Origin: Sternotherus odoratus
Taxonomy: Eukaryota > Chordata > Testudines > Kinosternidae
Direction: 5' to 3'
Assembly: GCA_032164245.1 (NCBI GenBank)
Contig: JAVMKO010000006.1
Location: forward strand, 8,571,001 to 8,635,000
DNA: 64,000 nt
Part shown: piece by piece, positions 55,655-64,000 of the stretch
How positions within the stretch are numbered: the stretch's first letter is position 1
Layout of the letters: each line of letters opens with the position of its first letter
Made by a program: the position numbers and the translations under genes
The notes under the pieces: generated by a model
What the model was told of the DNA's origin: nothing
Databases searched by the model: none
The model's input: the letters and a program-made list of their open reading frames with translations, nothing else

Positions 55655-55990
55655 TATGTACTAGTGTATTGGGCACTGGGGTGGGAATCAGGAGAGCTGG
55701 GTTTTATTCCTGGCTTGCCCAATGACTTGTTGTATGACTAGGGGCAAGTCACTTGATATGTCTAGACCTCTGCATCTGACCAAGTGGGTATTCACCCACA
55801 AATGCTTATGCTCTAATACATCTGTTAGTCTATAAGGTGCCACAGGACTCCATCGCTTTTGCAGATCCAGACTAACACGGGTACCCCTCTGCTACTCTAG
55901 ACCTCTCTTTCCCTTCCCACCCTTTGTCTCTCATCTATTTAGATGGCGGGCAGGGACTGTGTCTGTGCAATACCAAGCACCTGCCTTTAT
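55655..55990 (+). repeat. MIR-like SINE, split by a Penelope-type element
   Basis: CTGGGGTGGGAATCAGGAG, GACTAGGGGCAAGTCACTTG, then after the insertion TTGTCTCTCATCTATTTAG and GCAGGGACTGTGTCTGTG, the MIR/L2 3' order. Confidence 0.65.
55772..55895 (+). mobile_element. Penelope-type short element, perfect 11-bp target duplication
   Basis: TCTAGACCTCT stands at both borders (55761-55771 and 55896-55906). Inside: ACCAAGTGGGTATTCACCC, ATGCTTATGCTCTAATACAT, GTTAGTCTATAAGGTGCCAC and CCAGACTAACACGGGTACC. Same family as 14398, 42205 and 59704; no coding sequence. Confidence 0.75.
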
Positions 55991-56407
55991 TTTGGGCCAA
56001 AATCTCCTGGACTTCCCCATATTGAATTGTGCCCAACTTTTCAGGTAACCCTGTTGGTTTCAATGGGACCACTCACGCTGGTGGCAGGATACGGCCCTCA
56101 AAATAAGTCATGAGTCATTAGGGCTTACACTGAGCAAGAAGTCTTCTCGCCGCCGCTCCTAGAGCTCTTAAAGCAGCCGCCATCTACCACTTTAATAGTC
56201 TCTCTGGAGCCTACTTCTCTGAACTCACTGTGGTCTGAAATCCCTATGCGCTGGCCAAACAGCAATAGCGGGACTGCCAGTGTGGCTTGGGGAGTGGGAT
56301 GGGACACTTAGTCACTCGTATCCCAACAAAGACACTGGGTTTAGTTCCAGCTGGCTCGGAGATTCGGGGCCAATTCTTATTTCTTCTGCCTTTGCCAGAC
56401 CCTAGAT
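55991..56407. other. No gene recognised
   Basis: No repeat or exon seen. Confidence 0.35.
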
Positions 56408-56760
56408 ACGAGACTCATAGATTTCAAGGCCAGGGACCATTAGATCATTTTGTCTGGCTGGCTGCAGAACACAGGCCAGAGACTCTCCCCACGTGGTTCC
56501 TGCATCCAGACTGTAATTTCTGGGTAAGCTAGACCATTAGGAATCTTGGTCTGAAGACATCAAGCAATGTTGAATCCACCACATCCCTGGGAAAGTTGTT
56601 CCAATGGCTAATTGCCTTCTCTGTAAAAAACAGGAGCCTTATTTCTAGTCTGAATCTGTCTAACTTCAGCATCCAGCCACTAACTCTGGTGGTGCCTTTG
56701 TCTCGCATACTATGACTAGTGTCTTTACAGAGCAGCCCAGTGGTATTTGCTTAAATGCCC
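56408..56760 (-). repeat. Old CR1 3' region, minus strand
   Basis: ACTCATAGATTTCAAGGCCA, GGAATCTTGGTCTGAAGAC, GGAAAGTTGTTCCAATGGCT and TTATTTCTAGTCTGAATCTG follow the reversed CR1 order with many changes. Confidence 0.7.
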
Positions 56761-57263
56761 GGCAGTATTCACTTGTCCCAACTGCATCTAACAGCAGCAG
56801 CACTGGGCTAAGAACATATTCGTTCTGGTTGGTACAGAGGAACCAGGGAGCAGGTTGGGAATGCAGGGCGAGGGGTTAAAACACTGAGTCACCACAACCA
56901 GAAGAAATCTGAAGGCGATGGGGCTGGCCTAACCCTTTTCAGGAGAGGACTAGAAGTCAGAGGAAAGCAGCTGGTACTTGGACGGGGATAGAATTCAGAT
57001 GCAGAGCGCTGCCTGCCCTCCGGATAGTCCTGGAATCAAGTGAGAATCTCTTTCCCTTTCTATTGTTTTTAAAAGTATGTTTTAACTCCTGGCTGATGGG
57101 CAGTGTGAAAATACGAACTCTACAGGCTCAGAAGCCAGAAGATAAATAAAAGGACGTTCTTACCATTTCAAAGTCAATGTCATGCTTTTGGAGAGCCTGA
57201 CATGGGCTTTTGGAACACTTTGGTCTGGCAAAACTGGATTCAGAGGACTTATCTGCAAGTTAG
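56761..57263. other. No gene recognised
   Basis: Unique-looking sequence; nothing to report. Confidence 0.4.
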
Positions 57264-57268
57264 AACCC

Positions 57269-57731
57269 TGGGGCAGGGCAGGGGTAAAAGCCCCTAGAAT
57301 GCCCTGCCTCTGTAAATTCAACCCTGCTTGCTGGCAGAAGGCGCAGGGGCAGGGGCTGGCTGTAGCAGGCAGGGAACCCAGGCGGACGCCCTAATGAGGG
57401 TTAGCTTGCAGAGTTAGGCTGGGCTAAAGGGCTACAGCTGTGGCTGGGAGCAGCAAGGGCTATAAAAACCCCTGACTCACAATCAGTGGGAAGGCCAGGC
57501 AGGGAACAGGAGGCAGCAGTACTGTCTCCTCACTGCTAGAGAGGGGCCTAGGGACCCAGCAGCCAAGACAGTGGGGTAACTGTCAGGGGATTGTGGGGAG
57601 CACTGTTCGTTTCACTTAAGCCACAGCGGAAGCACTGTAAATAAAGGACACCCAGGTGAAGCACTTAATAACAGCGTCCAGACCTTTATTTGGACCAGCG
57701 AGAACACAGGGCTGGCGTGGACCCTGTGACA
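57269..57731 (+). repeat. Solo LTR (family E), perfect 5-bp target duplication
   Basis: 463 bp, opening TGGGGCAGGGCAGGGG and closing GTGGACCCTGTGACA. AACCC flanks both sides (57264-57268 and 57732-57736). TATA box at 57461-57468 (GGCTATAAAAACC); AATAAA at 57640-57645. The LTR order U3-TATA-polyA-end is clear. Confidence 0.8.
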
Positions 57732-57944
57732 AACCCTCAAATCCAAACACCATCATCTGAAAGAAAGAAAGAAAAATCTGCCTATTGCCCCTCCAGGCTG
57801 ACTAGTCATGATTTTGTCTTAACTTCTTTCTGCCTCAGTTTACACAGCAGTCAAAATGGAGATCACTGAATGTAACCTCAGGTGCATGCTGTGTGGCTTG
57901 TGGGTTCAAAAACGAATTAGATCTGTTCACAGAGGATACGTCCA
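57732..57944. other. No gene recognised
   Basis: A short AAGAAAGAAAG tract near 57760 is the only feature. Confidence 0.3.
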
Positions 57945-58162
57945 TCAGTGGCTATTAGCCGAGATATTCAGGGATGCAGCCCCATACTCTGGGTATCCCT
58001 AAACCTCGGACTGCCAGAATCTGGGACTGAATGACGGAATGGATCGCTCGATAACCTGCCATGTTCTGTTCATTCCCTCTGAAACATCTGGCATTGGCCA
58101 TAAGACAGGATACTGGGTTAGATGGACCATTGAGCTGACCCAGTGTGGTCATTCTGTGTAAT
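57945..58162 (+). repeat. CR1 3' end, plus strand
   Basis: ATAACCTGCCATGTTCTGTT, CATCTGGCATTGGCCATAAG and ATACTGGGTTAGATGGACC lead to GACCCAGTGTGGTCATTCT, the 3' end of a CR1 subfamily whose reverse is at 59588. Confidence 0.75.
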
Positions 58163-59587
58163 GAATTAACATATTTAAAGCATTAGAAATTCATGGAAGA
58201 CATTCACAAATGCAAAGTCTTATTCTGTTGTTGCTAACATGCAACGTTCACAGTACATGCTCCATGCCCAATTTGTTCTTTATCTCTATGCACCATCTAT
58301 TTCCTGCACAATGGTTCCTTGGCTACTTTTCCCTTGAGGCTGTGTTGCCATATTACAAGGCCTCTAGTTGCATTTATTTTACATTCTCCAGGAGTTTCCT
58401 GCCACAAACTCTTCCTCTCATCCTCCATACTCCCACCTAGTTCTCTCTCTTCCCCGGTGTCTCCCATCTCGCTCTTGCAAAAAGTGTTCTACATCCCTGG
58501 GGATATTAATTTATACAGCCCTCTCCATGAATGGCACAGGTACACTGTTGACCAAGTGCATGCATCTGTGCTTATTTACATACCAGCTTGGGAGCGCCAT
58601 GGTTTCTGGATGCTGCAAAGTGGTTTTGCAAGCAAGACAAGTGTCACATCTTCTGGATTCCTACACAGAGCTCTATTTGAAGCATTCCCCCCTCCCCCCC
58701 CGGGCGGGGAGAAACTGTTGAACATATCATTTAATTCTTTGCTGATACGGGGCCCTTGTGAAAAGTGTTGTTCAGTTGAGTCAGGGAAAAGAAAGAAATG
58801 TTGCAAGTTGCATGTTTTGTTACCGTCTCGCTGGGATTTATGTCACTGGGAACATCATTACATCGGTACTCTGCTGTGGCACCAAGCCAGCGAGATAGGA
58901 AGTTCTGTTACACTTCTGATGGCACATGTGAAATAGGTCTTTCAGGGAGCGATCCTTCTACTGTCTCACTGGAGTAGTTTGTTTATGCAGTAGGAGGAAT
59001 CTCATTAACACTAACTTGAGAGGAACTCAGCCCTGCCAGCTAGGAGACAAATGTAGCAGTGTGGTTGTCATTTGTCAAATAAAGCAAGAGTGACCTTTGC
59101 TATCCATTAGGGTGGAATGAAAAGCTTCGGGTTTTAACTTTGTTAAAATTCACACAGCTGTCTTTTTAGATCTCACGTCCATGCATTGCTGGGATTAATC
59201 AAATTGTGCATTTGGTAGCGCTTAAACTATATTGTTATATAATTCAATCTCCCAATGTTTTTTGAAACAGCAGGCAGGAGCCTGACATTGAAGCCTGCTG
59301 CAAGATCAACCCTTCTGTGCTAGATGGCTTAGGAGTTTGAAGGGCTTCAGAGCTAAGCACCTACCTAATGTTTTTAGATTGTGCTTAATTCGATTCAAGC
59401 TATCCTGCCAGAATTTAAAAAAATATATCTACAGGGCCAAATCCTCAGCACAGCTCTATGAAGGTCAGTGGAGCTACACTGGTCTGCACCAATTAAGGAT
59501 CGCATCTTAGTAGATATAGTTGGGTCCTAAGTGTCATCAGACATCAATCCTTTCTTCCCCGCTGATTCTTCTTTCAAAAGAACCAAG
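58163..59587. other. Unrecognised; one 205-codon frame
   Basis: The frame 58319-58936 (plus, 205 codons) is the longest one not explained by a repeat. It shows no known domain or splice-consistent borders. It includes a proline run (FPPPPPGGE) made by a C-run (58688-58701). A sequence this size yields about one such frame by chance. The rest of the block is AT-rich without known repeats. Confidence 0.35.
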
Positions 59588-59945
59588 AACATAAGAACGG
59601 CCATACTGAGTCAGACCAATGGTCCATCTAGCCCAGTATCCTGTCTTCTGACAGTGGCCAATGCCAGAGAGAATGAACAGAACAGGCAATCCTTGAGTGA
59701 CTGCTTGCATCCGACGAAGTGGGTATTAGCCCACGAAAGCTTATGCTCCAATACTTTAGTTAGTCTTTAAGGTGCCACGGACTCTTTGTTACCTCTGCTA
59801 TTCCAGACTAACACGGCTACCTCTCTGATTCCAGTCCCTGTGGACTCTGGCAATCAGAGGCTAGGGACACTCAGAGCATGGGGTTGTCTTCTTGCCCATC
59901 CTGGCTAATAGCCCTTGATAGATCTATCCTCCATTAGTTACAGGC
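59588..59945 (-). repeat. CR1 3' region, minus strand, split by a Penelope-type element
   Basis: ACATAAGAACGGCCATACTG, CCATCTAGCCCAGTATCCTG and GCCAGAGAGAATGAACAGAA stand before the insertion; CAATCAGAGGCTAGGGACAC, CATCCTGGCTAATAGCCC and TCTATCCTCCATTAG after it. Confidence 0.85.
59704..59832 (+). mobile_element. Penelope-type short element
   Basis: GCATCCGACGAAGTGGGTAT, GCCCACGAAAGCTTATGCTC, AGTCTTTAAGGTGCCACGGA and CAGACTAACACGGCTACC. Flanks AGTGACTG (59696-59703) and AGTCCCTG (59833-59840) agree at 6 of 8 bases. This is the copy closest to the common form. Confidence 0.7.
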
Positions 59946-60429
59946 AAGGCCACCAAAAGAAGACACATCTCATTCTGAAGGAGTCGTTCCTTGTCCTACA
60001 GTCTGTGCAAGGACTGCTCCTGAGTAGTGCCTCTAGTGATGGTAACAACCGCAGATGGTATGGGAAAATCTGGCCAGCCGTGGTGTAGCATTAAGGGATG
60101 TAGCAGCTGGCATGTTGTACATGGTCTATTGGGACTCTGCTAGGGCAGTGTGACTCTGTGCCCCACCCCCCAATCAGACCTGGGCCAGAATTTTCAGAAG
60201 GGTGTGGTTGGTACCCACAGCCATGTGCTTGGCACGGTGGGTGTTGAGCACATTTGAAAATCTGTCTCTTTTGGTAGCTGCCTAAATGGGTGCTGAGGTG
60301 CCGAACACAGGAAAATCTCACCCTGAGCACCGTTGAAACGGACTCCATAGGCACAGTAGAACTCTTGCCTAGGGGAAATGACTGAATTCAAATGCAGGAG
60401 GAAAAAACAAAACAAAACCCTAAATCAGA
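59946..60429. other. No gene recognised
   Basis: 60180-60340 has AATTTTCAGAAGGGTGTGG and TTTGAAAATCTGTCTC words, resembling old dispersed repeats; ends unclear. Confidence 0.35.
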
Positions 60430-61200
60430 GGTTTCTGACCTCTGCAGGAAACAGTCAGCTTCCTTCAACACAGTTGACTCTGCTTTTCTTGAAATCTTGT
60501 CCTCCTGTAGCTTCCATGACTCTTTCCTGTTTCCCCTCCCACCTCTCTAATTGCTCATTCAGCGTGTCCTTCAGAGGATCTTCTTCCTCATCTGTCCTCC
60601 AACTTTCTGTGGGAGTAACACAGGGCTCCGCCCTTGATTCTCTTCCCCCCCCCCCCCAGACATTTTATATCTGGGTGATTAAATCAGACAACACAAATTA
60701 AACTACCATCTCCATGTGGATGACTCACAGAGCGTGCTCTCTCTCTCTCTTTTCCTCTCTTGCCCACCTGTCTCTTTCTGTCCAAACTAAAATCTCTTCC
60801 TGTCTCTGACATCTCCTGTCAAGCTGTCAGTTCAAGCTAAACATGGCTAAAACAGAGCTCCTAATCTCTCCCTCCAAGATCTTCCCTGCACCCCTCCCAA
60901 AGACTGAGAAAGGAATGCCACCACCATCCTGCCTCTCACTCGGGCCCCTAACCTGGGTGTCCTCTGACTCAGATCACTCTTGGTCCTCACACCCAGGAAA
61001 TGTCCGAATCATGCCAATTCCCACAGCAGAATATCACTCAGATACGGCCTTTCCTATCCATTGAACTGCTAAAACTCCGATCCAGGCTCTCATCAGCTCG
61101 ATGACTGCTAACTCCTTTGGTCTGGCCTTGGAAAAAAGCCATCTCTGTTCAGAATGCTGCTGCTGCCCGGGGTCTTTAAAGATCTTCTCTGCACTATACA
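60430..61200 (+). pseudogene. L2/L3-type LINE reverse transcriptase remnant
   Basis: 60540-60640 codes for SVSFRGSSSSSVLQLSVGVT then QGSALD, a decayed form of the RT motif in which VPQGSVLGP is the usual text. The YADD region is degraded near 60700-60740. 60843-61060 codes for MAKTELLISPSK and WVSSDSDHS, matching the thumb region (KTELL, then LGV-x-xDS). Frames change several times, and a CT-rich stretch (60733-60760) lies between. Not functional. Confidence 0.72.
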
Positions 61201-61837
61201 CTTAAAACAAACAATGGTCACACCCAACAGGTGAGTGTAGCATTTCAGTTCTTAGTAGAGATGAGCCTTAGATGCAAGTGTTTGGAGTCTACAGAGCGGG
61301 GAGAGGTTATTTGGATCCTAGAAATTGACTTAGCCCATTGCAAAATTTGCACCGAATTTGTTTCCAGCATCTTGAGTTAGCAGAAAATCATTACTCAAGT
61401 GATCTTCTCAAGTTTTCACCATTTGAGGCTGAAATTTCTCAGAAACACCTCCTAAGAGTTTGGTGGGGTTGAGAGTTTGAGGCCAAAATCAAGGCTAACC
61501 ACCATCCTAAACCAGGGCTAATGCCGGCCTCCGCAGTCCACTGCTACCATTCACTATTTTTCATTTGCTTCAAAACAGGACCGGAGGCACATTGATCAAT
61601 GGATTGAAAGGTTTAGTGTCACTCCAGCTAACAGCATAGGCCCTTTTACCTTTTACAAGCATAGTAATTGATCATCTCTACCCCTTCTACGGCGCCAGTG
61701 AATTGAGTGGAATAGTTTCTCTTCCTTCAGTACTGGAAGCCGCACCTCCGCCACAAAATGGGCTGGTGCATTAGTTACGCAGCACCAGCAAAACCTGCTC
61801 TCCTAGGCCTCTCTGCACTAATACGTATTGCTTAGAC
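61201..61837. other. No gene recognised
   Basis: No repeat or exon recognised. Confidence 0.4.
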
Positions 61838-61930
61838 AGGGAGGCAGCACAGTCCAACAGATAGGGTTGGAACTGGGTTGGAACTTGAGACCTGGGTTCT
61901 TCTATCCTTGGCCCGGGGCCTGACTCAGCA
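61838..61930 (+). repeat. MIR-like SINE head
   Basis: GGAGGCAGCACAGTCCAACA, TTGGAACTTGAGACCTGGGT and TATCCTTGGCCC fit the 5' half of MIR; the 3' half is missing. Confidence 0.5.
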
Positions 61931-62157
61931 CAGGACCTGAGGGAAGAGAATCCAAGGTGGCTGTAGGACCTCCTGCAACGCTGGGACAAGCCAGGGGCTG
62001 CTTCCCTCCTGCAGCACAATTTAGAGCAGTCTCAAGGTGTGTTCCAGTGGCTGCCATGGGGCTCCATATATATCCACTCCCACCTGGGTGTCCACCCATT
62101 CCAGAGGGCAGGAACAGCATGGAGCAGGCAGAAGGGGTGCCAGTTTATGGTCTAGGA

Positions 62158-62591
62158 GAGAGGTGGCCAACCTGAGCCTGAGAAGGAGCCAAAATTTACC
62201 AATGTACATTGCCAAAGAGCCACGGTAATATGTCAGCAGCCCCCCACCAGCTCTCCCACCCCGCTCCCAGCACCTCCCACCCACCAGCAGCCCCACCGAT
62301 CAGCAGCTCCCTCTCACTCCCGCACCTCCCAATCAGCTGTTTTGTGGCATGCAGGAGGCTGGGGGGCGGGATGAGGAGCGGGGCCACTGAATACTGAGGG
62401 GAAGGGGTGGAGTGGGGGCAGGGCCTGTGGCAGAGCCAGGGGTTGAGCAGTGAGAACCCTCCCCCCCCCCCCGGCACACTGGAAAGTTGGCGCCGGTAGC
62501 TCCAGCCCTGGTATCGGCGCCTATACAAGGAGCTGCATATTAACTTCTGTAGAGCTGCATGTGACTCCAGAGCCAAAGGTTGGCCACCCTA
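62158..62591. mobile_element. hAT non-autonomous element
   Basis: Inner ends GGTGGCCAACCTGAGCC and (plus strand) AAAGGTTGGCCACC are inverted repeats. Flanks GTCTAGGA (62150-62157) and GCCTAGGA (62592-62599) agree at 7 of 8 bases. The interior has AAATTTACCAATGTACATTG and a C-rich part (62460-62474). No transposase. Confidence 0.8.
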
Positions 62592-62599
62592 GCCTAGGA

Positions 62600-63571
62600 T
62601 CTCTGCTTTTTTAAAGCCATCTGCAATGTGTGCCCCTCTTGAATTTCCCTGTATAGGAAAAGCACATTTCCACTAGAGTGACAGCCTATACCCATGATTA
62701 TAAACAGAAGTCTTCCTGGGAAGTGGTGTTTCAGCAGGGAACACTGGCATTGTGTCGGGTTCTATAGGAATGTGCCTGCAGCGGTTCTGTTTATTAGAAA
62801 GCTCTCTTGTGGGAAAAAAAACCTTTTTTTTTCTTCACATGGAAAGTTTTTACAAGCCTGAATTTGGAAGCTTTCCCAGTTTTGGGAAGTAAAAATTCTA
62901 AATCCGTCCATGGAGCATTCCCAGAGGAATCTCAAGAACGTGGAAGCATTCTCCCATGAGTTAGTGTCAGAGTCTTTCTTATTGCTGCATTTAAAAATCT
63001 CCCCAAAATGATATTAGTTCTGTGCCTCCCCATGTGTTTGAAACCAAGGAAAAGCCTGGTCCTGAAATCAACAGGAGGCTTTTTTGGGGGTGGAATATGG
63101 AACTCAGGATTTGGCCCTGTAAGTGGAAGAACAAATAGCAGGAAATATTAAACCTATGGTCTTCATAGCTGGTGGAGCACCAAATGAATGCCAGCAGCAC
63201 AGCCGTTGTTCCATGAGCCGTAGTTTGTACCCAAGCCTGTGCATTCATGTCTCGCTTTTATAGCTGCTTTGGAGAGCAGCCCATTGGTTGGACTATGTAA
63301 TGTGATTGAAGCAAGCAAAGGTATTTCCAATAAAATCAGAGAAAAGGACAGGGCTGGCCAAACTCCTCTATATTGAAACATGTGCAGTAAGTTAGCCCAA
63401 GAGGGGTCATGTTATCTACTTTCCTCCTTCATCCCTCAAGGATGTGATTAACCGAAGTTTTACTGAGCAGAAGGCTGTGGAAAATATTTTCTCCTTTGTC
63501 CATTCATTTCATAAAATCCAATAGAATAGCTGAGGTTTTCTAAGGCCTGAAAAAGTATGTTGTATTTTAAT
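62600..63571. other. No gene recognised
   Basis: No repeat or long frame recognised. Confidence 0.4.
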
Positions 63572-64000
63572 TAGGGCTGTCAAAATTAATCACGATTAAT
63601 CACACGATTAAAAAAATTAATAGTGATTAATTGCACTATAAAATGCAGGTAAAACAGAGCGGGAGACTACAATTCTTCCCCAAGGTGCTGTCACAAATGT
63701 AATTAATGCATTTTTTTAAAATGAGTATTATCAGCATAGAAGCACATTCTCTGAAATGGTGGCTGAAGCACAAAGGGGTATAGAAATGTTTCACATATTT
63801 GGCATGTAAATACCTTTCAATGCCAGCTACAAAAGTGTCACATAAATGTCTGTTCTCACTTTCTGGTGACACTGTAAATAAGAAGCGGGCTGCATTATCT
63901 CTTGTAAATGTAAACAAACTTTTTTGTCTTAAAGATGGGCTGAACAAGAGGTAGGACTGAGTGGACTTGTAGACTGAAGTTTTACATTGATTTTTTTTAG
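63572..64000 (+). mobile_element. hAT element carrying a transposase C-terminal remnant (runs off window)
   Basis: Opens TTAGGGCTGTCAAAATTAAT with GATTAATCAC palindromic words, a terminus common in turtle hAT copies. It continues through GGAGACTACAATTCTTCCCC to the transposase piece at 63757-63954 and a 3' part (GTGGACTTGTAGACTGAAG). The internal part of the transposase is missing, so this is a deletion derivative. The right terminus is outside the window. Confidence 0.72.
63757..63954 (+). pseudogene. hAT transposase C-terminal (hATC dimerisation) fragment
   Basis: In frame from 63757: WWLKHKGV, a stop, then LACKYLSMPATKVSHKCLFS and LSGDTVNKKRAALS, ending VNVNKLFCLKDGLNK and a stop at 63952-63954. 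This is the hATC dimerisation motif, in which the usual PATxVPSER is changed to PATKVSHKC, and an early stop is present. The DDE core is absent. Confidence 0.75.

Overview
The window reads as a stretch of nuclear genome from a sauropsid vertebrate, most likely a turtle. The evidence is the repeat content. There are many CR1 LINE copies, several with the (ATTCTATG)n-type 3' tail. There are also MIR/CORE-SINE and L2-like copies, tRNA-derived SINEs, hAT, Harbinger and Tigger-like DNA elements, short Penelope-type repeats and several solo LTRs, in combinations I associate with turtle genomes. The assignment rests on remembered repeat families, not on a database search. I found no convincing exon of a host protein gene, no tRNA or rRNA gene and no CRISPR array. 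Almost every open frame is either part of a mobile element or of a length expected by chance.

Layout. 1-1963 is the 3' end of a class I (gammaretrovirus-like) endogenous retrovirus: an open integrase frame with an intact D,D-35-E triad, no env gene, a polypurine tract and a 3' LTR. 1964-10750 is old unique sequence with MIR-like SINEs, a tRNA-type SINE, a three-level transposon nest (4925-5860) and a deleted Harbinger element carrying a Myb-like gene remnant (8126-8757). 10752-12345 is a minus-strand CR1 split by a solo LTR. 12400-20290 holds MIR, MITE, Penelope-type and hAT copies in mostly unrecognised sequence. 20293-23850 is the longest LINE, a minus-strand CR1 with endonuclease and reverse transcriptase remnants, split by a 1.14-kb hAT element that contains four different tandem arrays. 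24-42 kb is mostly unrecognised intergenic or intronic DNA with scattered CR1, L2, MIR and Harbinger copies and one solo LTR. 42.2-47.4 kb is dense: a hairpin Penelope-type element, two CR1 copies each split by a solo LTR, and a Harbinger-type MITE split by a mariner-type MITE. 49-54 kb holds a tRNA-type SINE, an LTR-like block, a decayed Tx1/L1-like LINE and a second copy of the LTR seen at 11.4 kb. 54-64 kb holds more CR1, MIR, Penelope-type, LTR, L2 and hAT copies, ending in a hAT transposase C-terminal remnant.

How the parts relate. The clearest biology is insertion history. At least nine elements sit inside older ones, and the target duplications can still be read: 4-6 bp for LTRs, 8 bp for hAT, TA for Tigger/mariner-like, TTA for Harbinger and 11-12 bp for the Penelope-type copies. 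MIR, L2 and CR1 are the old substrate; LTR, hAT and Penelope-type elements came later. The retroviral integrase is the best preserved coding sequence and may be the youngest insertion. Solo LTRs point to repeated LTR-LTR recombination. A few AT-rich, homeobox-site-rich stretches are possible conserved non-coding elements, but that cannot be judged from one sequence.
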